Below, piece by piece: positions 34,539-45,732 of a stretch of 64,000 nucleotides of DNA (the first letter of the stretch is position 1; each line of letters starts with the position of its first letter). Origin of the DNA: Sipunculus nudus (lineage: Eukaryota > Annelida > Sipuncula > Golfingiida > Sipunculidae). Position numbers and translations under genes: made by a program. The notes beneath the pieces are model-generated. The model ran no database searches, was not told the origin of the DNA, and saw nothing but the letters and a program-made list of their open reading frames with translations. The DNA is taken from the NCBI GenBank assembly GCA_026874595.1, contig CM049311.1, positions 59,403,953-59,467,952 on the forward strand, written 5' to 3'.

Positions 34539-36004
34539 TTTAAGTGTGTTTGTGGTTATGTTTAAGACTGAAGGGTTAGCTGGTTTTATATATAGCCATT
34601 TTCGACATATTATACATTAACAAACATCCGAAAGTCCGGGCTGCTTTCGGACAACCGTACAAAAAAATTCTGACATATAGCATTTATTTCGGTGGGGAGA
34701 TAAGAGCAAAATGTGTTGGAATGTTCTGGAAATGTCTTTTTATGTCAATAGAGTTTATGCTCTAACCGCTGAACAGATGTAGTCAAAACATTAACTGCTA
34801 TTGTGGGTGTGTGTGGGAGGCGGAGGATGGATCACAGCTACTTGATCTCTATGTTAATAGGACCAGTATTAGAGAGAATCCATTATCAGTCGTACAGATG
34901 TTACAAACCAGAAAACGGGCAGTCAAAAGGACACCTCTGTCGATGGCCCATGGGCTTAGGGAAGCTTTGACATTTAATAGCAGGCAGAACCATGACTTTG
35001 CCTTCCTCTTTCTTGACCCTGCTTTGTATATGGTTTTGTGAAAAATGAACCATGCAGCTCAAAGTCGTGGCACATACCTCCCGGCCCAGTTAGGGTTTCA
35101 AATAACGATAACTATACAATGGTTCACCTCCGAAAAGGACCTCAACAATCTATGCGCCTACCTAGTGTAAAATTGTCTTGGAGAATAAACTGCAGTTTCT
35201 CAGTAACAGATCAGGACAGTCAGACATATGCAAACATACCGAACGGATGCATATAAAAAGAGAGACAGACAGACAGACAAACTCGATTGCCCTCTCCTTC
35301 TCGAGCGAGGGTAATAACACGTGACAGTCTGGTCGGAATACATTGTTTTAGACCAATCACTCATGGGACACGGACTCTAAATCAATGGTCATGACCTTCG
35401 GCACAGAATATGTTAGGGAACCATGACAATCGTTTCATCTGGTCCCGCAGCTGAAGTTCTCATTCAGAAGACAGGAACTTTGACCTTAGGTCAATTCTGT
35501 TCGTCAAAACATTTACACATGCATGGTCCAGACCACAAATGCTGTCAACTTTTATGACATCTGAATGGAAACTCCAGAGCGCGCAGACATGACATCAGGT
35601 CATGTCGGGTCATCATAACACCTCACCAGATGGTTCCAATCCGCTAAATATTATTGTCTGACATGATGTCAAAGTCCGTTGATCCTAACTCGGAACTCTC
35701 CGGTCTGAACAGAAGACGCCGTACGTACGATGCAGACAACTGAGAACGTTTGAGACTGGGTCTCTGTAACGTTATACCCGCAGTGTGTGAAGCCCCTGTT
35801 CTCATCGGCCTCCCCCAATCGACTGTGGAGGGTGTTTCTGTTCTTTAAAGATTATTTTGCACGTGAACTTTGCTATTTGAATTAAATAAGGACCTACAGT
35901 TAGCAACAACTCTGGCCATTGCAAGTATCTGTAGCCATGCTTCAACGGAAAGACTTTGTATCGATTTGCTAAATAGTGAATACTTTTTTACTATATTATA
36001 TAAA
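34537..36004. other. no gene established; open frame and (GACA)n
   Basis: A frame at 34811-35041 gives a mixed, protein-like composition without a recognised domain or good splice sites. A short (GACA)n tract lies at 35263-35280. Between 35380 and 35640 several GGTCA/TGACC half-sites cluster (GGTCATGACC, TTTGACCTTAGGTCA, ATCAGGTCATG), similar in kind to those in R3 and R4. Confidence 0.3.
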
Positions 36005-36322
36005 TAAAAGGTATGGCACCGCCGCGTCAATTTTTATCTCCCGCATAAAAAAATTTGATTTGGATTTTTTTATAGAAACTTACAAATTTTGAGCACCAGC
36101 CTCTTAGATACTCCTTCAAGAAGATGAAATAATACATTTTTGATAAAATTTCCTTCTTATGTAGTGCTATTACATGTTTAGCGAAAAGATTCTGTTATTA
36201 TCATGTTTTCCATGGTGATATGACATTCTTATCGAAACATGCAAAAAAGATAAAAAAAAAAAAAAAAAAAAAAAAAAATCGCCCGCATGAAAAAAGTGCC
36301 TGAGAACCAAACCCTTTGGGCC
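36005..36322 (+). mobile_element. MITE M4
   Basis: Left AAAAGGTATGGCACCGCCGCG (with CTCAGGCA deleted). Interior TATGTAGTGCTATTACATG and a long poly-A before ATCGCCCGCATG. Right AAAAAAGTGCCTGAGAACC ... GGCC at 36319-36322. Same orientation as M2 and M3. Confidence 0.75.
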
Positions 36323-39127
36323 TAAGTACTTAATGTTTCATTTTCTGTATTCGGTTAACAATAAATGACCTAATGAGTCATGCAGATTTGGTAACTGTTG
36401 ACTAAACATAATTAACTTCCAATGATTATTGTAGGTTTATTATTCTAAATTATGTTAAGAAAGCTTTGCCAGCAAGTCTTTGTTACTGAACAGGCCCCAA
36501 GCACTTTCCCTAAGTGAAGGTAAGTTCTGCTTTGCATAATGATCCTGGCTCCGCCATGTCTTAGTTTGTAAAGAGTGTAACACTCAACATCCACGTCACG
36601 ACCCTTGTTCTCTAGTCCGTTTTGTAAATTATTTGTGAAGTACTTTGAAATATAAATATTGTTATTTACGGCAATACAGTTTTTGATCCTCAGCACCATC
36701 TTAGTTTCAAACGTTAAATAATGGTTTTTCAACTTTAAATTGAGTATAAATGTCTCTTAAATCTCAGGTATAGTTACCTAAATGAACACAGGGTGGCGCT
36801 GATATGCAGGATTTGTATAACCGTGGTTGATAATAAAGACATGTAAAACAACTAATTTAAACAACATAATAAGTGACAATGTAAATGAGTCCTTTGGACC
36901 CTATGTGATTTACCCTGATTTTTAAATGGCAGACCTGTCGGAATATTTTAACCAAACTAAATAAATAAAGCAAACGTGTCTTTGTTTTAAACATTTGTTA
37001 AATCTTATTATCGTACATAATTTCTAGGAGGTAAAACATGATAGATTTTATGACGTCCAATGAGAGTCGCACGGGACACTGAAGAAATCATGTTCAGTAG
37101 CAATAAGCGTATAAATTCATATTCTTACTCGGCATCGGCAAAATTACTGATTTGTTGCATAGAAAATGTTATCGAATATTTAAACATTTCCTCAACCGTC
37201 AATAGCATATTATCCAAACAACAGAAAAGTAAATATCTAGTAAAAAGTATTTTTTATCAATTTGTTCCTACATCACATCTTAATTAAGGCTAAAATCCCT
37301 TCTCTTAATTTTGAACTGAAAATGAATGGAAACGAATTCAACCCCTGCACAACCCATGCTTATGCAAACTTATGAATATTTATGATTAAATCTTAACCAA
37401 GCACGAGTCTAGCAACTGACTTTGAACCAGGAACTTCCAGGTACGAAATCCGTGTATAAACTGCTAGGATTTGTTCCATCAAACTGTTAAGGTTCAAGGT
37501 ACAGGATATAATTTTGTGGTTCTTTTTTTTTTTGGGGGGGGGGGATTCGGATTTTGAATACCGGCACTCGATCCCCGCCAGAGCACTGATAAAGTCAAAA
37601 CAGGAAACTCTCCACAGAACCTAACATTGTGACTTCTGGTTTTTTTTCCATAGACCCGTGCATATTAACCTAAAACATCATGCAGAGAGATGATTAATGA
37701 ATAAGCATTTTTTATATGATTTTCTTCATCCTTATTCAACAGTGCTACCAGGAGGTTAAGGGTATATTCTTTAAATAACTTGTGCATTTAAGAATAACTA
37801 TCCTTATTTTCCGTTCTACTGAATTTTCTTTAATTCTGTAGTTTCCAAACCTAAAAAAAAACCTTGGTATTTTGTTGGTGGTATTTTATCAACTCAGTGC
37901 TGTGAAACATCCAGACCATCTCACAAATGATGTTGGGTGACCACCGGTCACCTCTCGAGGTCATCTTCCCGGTGCACGGGGAGCACCGCTATACCTTCAA
38001 CAACGATCACACTGGACAGCGGCAGACAGGACACCAATACAGTCCGTCAGGTTGTCCATTTAATCGGCTAGTATTAATTTGTAGACGCTGTAATGTGTGT
38101 CCTGCCTCCAGACTGCCGTCAACATGAAATCTGTACCCTGCACAGCTCTGAATTAACCATGATTCCATCTTACTACCAAGCTGGGTGGTGGCAGTGTTGT
38201 CACTTATGTCTGCCTGTCTTTCTGTTCGCTTGTTTCTTTTTGTTTCATTTTCTGCCTAACAGTACAAGCCATCAGGCTAATAATAAACGTGGCATTATAT
38301 TAATAGTTTGATCTAAAAGCAAAGATTCATAGGTTTTTTTATTTGATTGAAAGATAAATGGATGAAATTTTGTAGCTTATAATTCTTTTTGAAACTTATG
38401 TAAATATATTTTCAGTAAAACATACACACTAGTTAAAACATGCTTATTCCATGCTTAACACCTTTATACTCTCCCCCCCACCACAGTTTTGTGCTAGTAT
38501 TTATACTAACAATTTTTAATAAATACGGAAAATCCATGTCTTTCATGAATAGTTTCCATGGTTTTGTTCCATTAGGGCCACAAGGCATGGTTCCTTTTAT
38601 TCATTCTGATGCTTATCATTTCTCGTCACATGTGTTTCTAATTAAAAGTTAAAAAGATTAAAAATTGAATTAAACGTACAGGATTTATGTATGAGGAGTC
38701 GAATTAGTTTTTTCTTCGGCAAATATGAACAGATCCGAATGGGAAGCTGGACTCGATTCCTCGTGCGTAATATACATGTCACACGCTCTGGTAATATACA
38801 TGTCACACTTTCTGTTTTTTTTCCAACTGACCACCCTTCATGAATTGTTTTAGCATAACAGTTAATTATTCTTTTAAATAATTTCAAGAACTCGGCGGTT
38901 TTTACTTGGCTTTTGGATCATGCATACTCATTGAAACACAAATTTTAAAGGGACATAATCAGGAGCAATATTATTCCTTTTCTTTAACACTATCAGTTCA
39001 GTTTTGCTTTATACAAAAGCTTGCCAGCAAAACCATTTCAGCAGTCTCATTTCCTCGCATACGACTGTTTAACACTTTCTTATTGCCCTGCGTGTTGGTA
39101 AACAGTCTGTTTACGATAACAAGGCTG
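36323..39127. other. no gene established
   Basis: A GC-richer patch at 37925-38050 opens with an ATG (37927 or 37930) and stays open for about 66 codons, but the translation is unfamiliar and no donor is convincing. T/G homopolymer block near 37517. A 17 bp word TAATATACATGTCACAC is duplicated at 38767 and 38795. Confidence 0.35.
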
Positions 39128-39129
39128 CG

Positions 39130-39470
39130 TGACCGGAGTCTGATTAAGAGGGGGCAACACGCGGTGTTTCAATCAGGGGAATCATGTATTTCGTTTTTTT
39201 TTAGCATAGACAGTCAGGACATCTCCTGATTGGTACGTGTTGTGGCTCCGCGCAGCACACGGCCCGATGCACTGTGTTTATGTTTACACCTGCGATCACG
39301 CCATGTTCACCGTTTTTAACACTCGTTTACAGGAGTAAGCAAACGGTTTCAGGGCAATATTTTGGCAGGTACAGATTAATTTTAAAAAGAAAAAAACTAT
39401 TTTTCGGGTTAACTCAACATGCTAAGGTGATTAGGCCCCTTAAAGGTGTTGGAGAGCAGGAGAATGTGTG
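39130..39470 (-). repeat. R2 dispersed repeat, copy 2 (unoccupied by MITE)
   Basis: Reverse complement of 24066-24718 without the MITE. The uninterrupted site reads CTGCCAAAATATTG / AATCTGTAC on the minus strand around 39366-39380. The frame 38906-39229 overlaps it and is probably chance. Confidence 0.7.
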
Positions 39471-39533
39471 TACTGTTTGTCATTCACAAATTAATCACAA
39501 ATTAATTCCGTTCAAAAGACGGAAATAATGTAG

Positions 39534-39698
39534 GTATATACGTGGGAGAGCTTTCACACGTGGTTACATGCCCCGAAGAAGGTTTCCTGCATGGCGGCAA
39601 CAGGGTCCTTGACGGGAACCAACTATGAATGGCACGGCGACACCTGTAACAAAATCATCTGGTTGAGTCACCTTGTTTTATTACATACTCGCATTTAA
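39534..39698 (+). CDS. exon-like open frame, weak
   Basis: Open for 54 codons from just after a TAG (39531-39533) to TAA (39696-39698). It contains an ATG at 39591 in good context (CTGCATGGCGG) that would start MAATGSLTGTNYEWHGDTC. Composition is protein-like and the local GC is higher, but no homologue is recognised. The possible donors (39647 ACCT|GTAACA; 39660 TCTG|GTTGAG) are not in phase with an open frame of the next exon-like segment. Confidence 0.2.
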   Translation, partial: VYTWESFHTWLHAPKKVSCMAATGSLTGTNYEWHGDTCNKIIWLSHLVLLHTRI

Positions 39699-39872
39699 AA
39701 TGTGTAAACTTTCACTGTATACGAAGTCCTGCATCCTCGACGACGTCAGTATGTTATCAGTTTACACTTCCCAAGCTGGTCTAGACAAACTTTAAGAGAA
39801 TCCCAAACGAACCTAGTGATTACGTGACCAAATCATTCCCAAGATACAATCGCTTTTCTTTTCTTATTGTAG

Positions 39873-40016
39873 ACAGTTATCGGAAAATCCAACGACCCCG
39901 ACGCCACTTTCAGACCTGAAGACCCAGGCCACATGTGCGACAGGTATCATGTTACGATCAAAGAGACGCGCAAGGAAACAAAATCACTAGCGAACAGTTG
40001 CATTGGCACTACATAA
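39873..40016 (+). CDS. candidate exon after a strong acceptor
   Basis: The acceptor CGCTTTTCTTTTCTTATTGTAG (AG at 39871-39872) is the best pyrimidine tract in this part of the window. Frame 1 reads TVIGKSNDPDATFRPEDPG and stays open to TAA at 40014-40016. A second frame is also open, and a donor CGACAG|GTATCA at 39943/39944 would make it a 71 bp internal exon. No family recognised. Confidence 0.25.
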   Translation, partial: TVIGKSNDPDATFRPEDPGHMCDRYHVTIKETRKETKSLANSCIGTT

Positions 40017-40964
40017 AACAAGCAAACGTGCTCCATTGTTTTGGGGGTACGAACTCTGACCAATAAACGGGTGAGGCAACCTCAGCTGGCGGGGAAATCC
40101 CTCCGGTCACTGGGGGGTGGGTTGGGACAAAGTTAGGGCTGTAGTTTGGTGCAGGAAGGCCGAAAGCCAAGAATATGGTATAATCAGGAGCGAGAATTTT
40201 GGGTAAAGTCATTGCAAATGTGTGGTTTTGATGGAAGTGGCCATCAGCGCGTCACTCCGTCAATATCGGCGCGTGTTCAGTAGTATTCAAACACAGTTGG
40301 AACTCCTTTTGAAAGAGAATTTACATATAATAAAATACGCAATTATGAACATGTGAACCGAAGCGTTAATCTCGCCTGTTACAAACACAGATACACGCGT
40401 GCACAGACAGTATGTTTTCATCATACCTGCTCCTTAAATTCGACCAATGAGTGACCACGGACTGATGTTTAAGGTTAGATAAATGTTCACTGACTTTTTA
40501 CGTGCGTCAACCACTTCAGTTACACAGCAAGAAGTATCTTTTGAATGTTGAAATAGAACGTTCAGCATACGTCATATCCGTGGTTTTATTAAACTGCATT
40601 ATAGGCGGACTTGTATACGCGCGATTGAATTCTATACAAACAAGTAAGTTCCGTGAAATGTTAACACACAAGGATCCAGTCTTCATCACTGCCTAACCAG
40701 GAATTAATATGCTGGAAGCTATCTTACCCAGACTGAATGAAAAACGAAAACAAAAATCACTTGATGATATTCCTTAACGCTACACGGCGTAAAATCATTT
40801 AGTTGATGATAACTCACGTTTTGGTGTTATGGCGATTTTAGTGAAGTGACAAGAAGGGATCGAAAGAGGCCGCTCATGCTTGAAAAATCAGAGCGGTTCT
40901 GCTAGATATTCTGACGGGGAAAAAGAGGAGTTTTTTTTTTTTGGGGGGGGGGGGGGGGGAATAA

Positions 40965-41260
40965 ATAAAGGTCGGGTTCTCAGGCACCGGGCGCATCAAT
41001 TTTTATCCCCCCCCCATCAAATTAAAAAAAAAAATATATTCAATAGAAACTTACTAATTATAAGCTCTATGAGCTTATGCATTTCTTCCAAGAAGATAAA
41101 ATAATACAATTTTTATAAGATTTACTTTGATATTTAGTGCTTTTACCTGTTTAAAAATTTCACAACTTCATCGAAATATACAGAAAAGAGAAAACAAATC
41201 GCCCTCGTCCATTACTTTATAAAAAAAGTGCCTGAGAAACCAACCCTTTTATTTTTGGCC
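40965..41260 (+). mobile_element. MITE M5
   Basis: Left AAAGGTCGGGTTCTCAGGCACCG. Interior GAAGATAAAATAATACAAT and TTTAGTGCTTTTACCTGTTTA shared with M2-M4. Right AAAAAAGTGCCTGAGA..CC and TTTTTGGCC at 41252-41260. A G18 run precedes it. Confidence 0.7.
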
Positions 41261-42355
41261 TTACATAAGATATCTTTTTATTATTGACTAGTAAATATTT
41301 CTAAACAAGACGCCAGGTTAATGTGAAAAATAACCTTGAAAAAAAAAAAAACAATAAAGCCTACTAATAATATTCTGATAGAGGCCCTTGCGTCAAATAT
41401 TCAGTTTTGAGTGAACCATTATTCACAAACTTCATTGTCATGAAGTCAATTGTCAATACATTAATCTATTGAAAGAAGTTTAGTGGTCTCAAAAGTTAAA
41501 TGTGACATATTTATTACGGCAATTTCGATTTTTCTGAATGTCAGAGTCTGAACATATAAAATAACTGGACGAGATATCTTGGAGCATATAATTGTTTAAT
41601 ACAAAGGAAATTTTGTCAGATTTTAGTAACAGAATATACGTCAACATCTTTCTAGTCATCTGTTCATTATATTGCATGCACCAAGAGACGTGTTATGTGT
41701 CATCCACAATGCAGATAAGGGCGCTGTAGAATACAAACTGGATACGGTATAGTGGTAGTTTCTGACAAATGGCACTGAGATAGCCCCTTAGCATAAATAT
41801 TAAAATAATGTCGAATTTTTCCGGATTTATGGGGAAATATGGAAAATGACCCCCTTAGGACACGCTTGACATCGTTCTCGACATTTCGAGACGAAACAGA
41901 GGAGTCACGTGATTACGATTTAGTGGCAGCACCATTAGTTATAATATAGATTGACTGATCGGTTGCATTGCTTTGACTTTTGAAATATTACTTTTGCTGG
42001 GTCTACAAATTACATTTATAATATCGGTAAGCAAGGCTTGTCAGCTGAGCGTCTTGGCACACCAGCCACTTAGTGTCCTCGCAGAGTTTAGGGTTGCATC
42101 CACATTAGTCTTAATATGAAAGAATTATTGGTCGTCATTACGCTGCACCAGCAATTTATCGGAATCTCAGACGATCTAAATGGAAGAAAGCGTGCTGTAG
42201 AGCAGAAACTCTCTACGGTAGACAAAATAAACCGCAAAACAAGTATCGGGGATTTTAACAGCGCGGGACTATTGCTGTAGGTTGTCTAAGAGCAGACGCC
42301 TGGTTCAATTGTGTCTAGCTTTCGAGACTGCAGTGCTAATTTTGGCTCACCACAG
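41261..42355. other. no recognised feature
   Basis: AT-rich sequence directly upstream of the candidate exon at 42356. No repeat or frame supported. Confidence 0.35.
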
Positions 42356-42455
42356 GTGTAATTTATCACCGGCCCTGTTTGCCAAAGATAGCAGCAACTC
42401 CTTCCGGTGAAGAGCCTGTGGCTGACAATGTCACTGATGGACCTGAAACAGCAAG
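42356..42455 (+). CDS. candidate internal exon, unknown protein
   Basis: Bounded by an acceptor with a CTAAT branch-like word (TGCTAATTTTGGCTCACCACAG) and an essentially perfect donor, GCAAG|GTAAGT at 42455/42456. One frame is open throughout (2 + 96 + 2 nt). It encodes an acidic, Pro/Thr-rich stretch including ATPSGEEPVADNVTDGPETA. It ends with AG, in phase with the A that opens the exon-like segment at 43308 (joined codon AGA, Arg). The antisense strand is open too, so coding sense is not settled. No homologue recognised. Confidence 0.35.
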
Positions 42456-43307
42456 GTAAGTTTTACCGAGGAGAATCCAGGCAGGAGCCACTCTCACTGT
42501 CTCAGGGAAAACAAAGACCTCGTGAACCTCTGACACTGACGGAACCATTGGAGGGCCACGGGGAGGGGGCGGGGGGTTAGATAGTGTGATAGTGTTATAA
42601 TGTGACCTTTCACTGACTGAACTAAGAGAGTTATTTATATGTTTGACAATGGCAAAGCCAGTTTGTGTGTATGTGTGTTTGCGTGTGTGATCACTGGGTT
42701 GGTTACCCCGCTCGGAGAGGTTTACTCCAGAAATTTAGCGATGTTTAAGTCTATAAACAATATGCCAAATCAGAGTCCCCCCCCCCCCTTCAAGAGTGAG
42801 TAAACAAGTACACGAAACCGCACAGCGACTGGGTATTGGTTTGCTTGCTGCATGTTCTTTCTCATCTTTCCTTCTGTTAATAAACGTTTCTTTGGGTACC
42901 AACCTGATACTAATTGTTTGTAGACACGACAGTATACAATGGAACAGCACAATTACGGTCAGGGTTCCACTGTACGCATTTTTTCACTTTTACACTTTTT
43001 CAGCCCATATTCCCATGTTCAATCGGGCATATGTGAAAACATTTGGGAATATTCCAGGAAGTCCTTCCTTGATCCGGATCATGAGCCTGACTCAAACCAA
43101 AATCTAATTTATTCTTCATTGACCTATTTCGGATTGCGTGAGTTATGTTGCGAACAAAAGCACACACACAACACACACACGAACGGGAAGGAAGGCATAT
43201 ATATACCCTCCAGGCGGAGGCCTTTACGGACATCCATGCAGCATTGACCTGGTAATAATAATGAGACTTTTGACTGTTTTGTTTCATTTTGAAGCTATTT
43301 CTGTCAG

Positions 43308-43491
43308 AGTCCTCCTTCATCAAGGCCTGTCGTATTCAGATAAACAAGACAAATTTGTGAATCCTCGTTGTTCATGTTCTGAAGTCAGTGGTGAGGGAGA
43401 TGACGATCTTATGTCAGCCGACGAGAGGGCACTTCAACAAGCTGTCATCATGCGAGTGGTGCGGCGGGCTGGAAGACACATCGCAACCTGA
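43308..43491 (+). CDS. candidate last exon, unknown protein
   Basis: Starts after a long pyrimidine-rich acceptor (GTTTCATTTTGAAGC.ATTTCTGTCAG) and runs to TGA at 43489-43491. The first nucleotide completes the codon left by the exon ending at 42455. The predicted C terminus is charged and looks helical: GEGDDDLMSADERALQQ then VIMRVVRRAGRHIAT. Alternatively translation could begin within at ATG 43261 (MRLLTVLFHFEAISV), which reads like a weak signal peptide ahead of a dibasic RR-AGR site. I cannot assign a family. Confidence 0.3.
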
Positions 43492-43683
43492 CAGGTCGGT
43501 ATGTTTTCTTGTTTAAAGTAAAAATACTGCAAATCCCAGTGACAGATAAAATGGATACCAGGAATAGTTGAGTAGTGACGGCATGAAGAAAATAATATTG
43601 TTACAGAGTCACAAAAATAGGACATAGTCACTCCCTTTGTTTCGTCTCTTTATACCACTGCAAATTTTCTTTTATTTATACGC

Positions 43684-43686
<3 letters not shown>

Positions 43687-43738
<52 letters not shown>

Positions 43739-43859
43739 TTCGCATCCCGTGAAACAGACTGTAGTGAATTTACAGTGTTTTTCTCCAGAGTTATACCGCT
43801 CTGGCCTAGTCTGTAGGCCATAGAGCACTTTACATCGGAGGGTAACACTACCTTCTATA

Positions 43860-43916
<57 letters not shown>

Positions 43917-43930
43917 TTATATATATATAA
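43687..43930. repeat. two (TA)n arrays flanking a 110 bp unit
   Basis: TA arrays at 43687-43734 and 43861-43930. Between them lies 43748-43857, a 110 bp segment (GAAACAGACTGTAGTGAATT ... GTAACACTACCTTCTAT) repeated at 44219-44332, where it is again followed by a TA-rich tract. Confidence 0.9.
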
Positions 43931-44263
43931 CTCTGAAGAAAAACAACACTGTGAATTCACAACAGTCTGTTTCACTGGATGCGACCCGATCATCAGGTGA
44001 ATGTGGTTTGAAAGAAGCTAACAGCGTGGTTTGAAAAGCCGAGACTTTACGAGATAACGAGATTATGCTTTGTGCGATTCGGGGTTGGGAAGGGGGGGGG
44101 GGGGGGGGGGGGGTTGCATGTGAAAGACTGACACTGAATCTATTGTACACGTGCGATTCTGGAACATAACAGGGCAGTCTTTAGTCTTTCACATGCCCCC
44201 CCCCCCCCCCGAATCGTAGAAACAGACTGTTGTGAATTTACAGTGTTGTTTTTCTTCAGAGTT
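43927..44263. repeat. compound inverted repeat with G22/C15 hairpin
   Basis: Outer arms: ACTCTGAAGAAAAACAACAC ... AACAGTCTGTTTC (43927-43972) pair with GAAACAGACTGTTGTGAA ... CTTCAGAGTT (44219-44263). Inner arms: CGATTCGGGG (44075-44084) with CCCCGAATCG (44207-44216), and GCATGTGAAAGACT (44116-44129) with AGTCTTTCACATGC (44182-44195), separated from the former by a G22 run opposite a C15 run. Frames across the G/C runs are spurious. Confidence 0.85.
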
Positions 44264-44337
44264 ATACCGCTCTGGCCTAGTCTGTTGGCCATGGAGGACT
44301 TAACAACGGAGGGTAACTCTACCATCTATATTATATA

Positions 44338-44375
44338 TATACTAGCTGATAAACCCGGTATACCGGGCTTTTCAC
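44338..44375. repeat. perfect palindrome CCCGGTATACCGGG
   Basis: A perfect 14 bp palindrome preceded by ACTAGCTGATAAA and followed by CTTTTCACCGGGG. This arrangement looks like the structured terminus of a mobile element, but no second copy is in the window. Confidence 0.6.
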
Positions 44376-44494
44376 CGGGGTTTGGGAGATATATTTACTG
44401 AGATATTGAATGTTGGCTATTTTTTTGTTATGAAAGTTAAAAGAAAATATTGATTTTTAGTGGGGTACTCTCGGAATACGATATGTACAAATAT

Positions 44495-45732
44495 TTTTAG
44501 CTCAGCTGACTGTAAGTCATCTGAGCTATAGCGATCACTCTTTGTCCGTCGTCCGTCTGTCCGTCTTGCCGTCCGTCCGTCCGTCTGTCCGTTAACCTGG
44601 CACAAATCATAACCGGCTGGACCTAGAATCTTGTAACTTTATATTCTGAGAGGTCCATGAAAAATCTCCTTGGAAACCAGAAATTAGGTCTCTGTTACCC
44701 ATATCCTTCGAGCAATGGGGCTCCAAAGTACCCCCTGAATAGTCAAAAATTTCATACAAAAACTTCAATAACTCATTAACTACATCAATGATGGTCATTA
44801 TTTTTTGCATACATATTGATCATTAGATGTTCCATCAGTTCCTGCAGACTGGTGGCACCACCTGTATTTTTCGATTTTTTACGATTTTTTTTCTCTATTT
44901 TTGAGACCTTTAAAAATTTTAACATCTGTTAACAGGGCACAAATCGTTAAGACTGGACCTAGAATCTTTATTCTAGACACACTGAGAGACCTATGAAAAG
45001 TCTCCATGGAAACCAGAAATTATGTCTCTGTTACCAATATCCTTTGAGCTATGGGGCCCCAAAGTACCCCCCCCCCCCCAATAGTCAAAAATTTCATACA
45101 AACCTTCAATATCTCATTAACTACATCACTGATGGTCATTATTTTTTGCATACATATTGATCATAAGATGTTCCATCAGGTCCTGCAGACTGGTGGCGCC
45201 ACCTGTATTTTTCGATTTTTTACGAATTTTTTTCTCTATTTTTGGGACCTTTAAAAATGTGAACATCTGTTAACAGGGCACAAATCGTAACAACAGGACC
45301 TAGAATCTTCATTCTTGTCATGCAAGGAGGCCCATGAAAAGTGTCTGTGGAAACCTGAAATTAGTTCTCTGTTATCCATATCCTTCAAGCTATAGGACTC
45401 CGAAGTATCCCTCAGAATAATGGAAAATTTGATACAAAAGCTGAAGTATCTGAACAACTAATGCAGAGATCAGCATGATTCTTTGCATGGATATTGACCA
45501 TTAAGTGTTTTTATTAGTTTCTGCAGACTGGTGGAACCACCTGTATTTTTTTTGGTTTATGCATTTTTTTCTCTATTTTTGAGATATAAAAATACAGTCA
45601 CAATCTTGGCCTGTTCGTTAATCTGTTTGATGCTTCAGTTGAATGGGTATATACTACCATTCAGATGATAACATTTCCTTTGGCAAATCTCTTCCCAGTC
45701 AGCTGAGCGTCATGACCCATGGGTCACTTGTT
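44495..45732 (+). mobile_element. R1 repeat, near full-length copy, inverted relative to 32824-34077
   Basis: Starts TTTTAGCTCAG with the hairpin at 44499-44527, followed by CTTTGTCCGTCGTCCGTCTG and GTCCGTCCGTCC tracts, and ends CATGGGTCACTTGTT. The three ~340 bp internal units are present (CTGCAGACTGGTGGCACCACC at 44851, CTGCAGACTGGTGGCGCCACC at 45184, CTGCAGACTGGTGGAACCACC at 45521). Length 1238 bp against 1254 bp for the other copy. The minus-strand frames here mirror those at 33 kb only because the DNA is shared. Confidence 0.85.
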
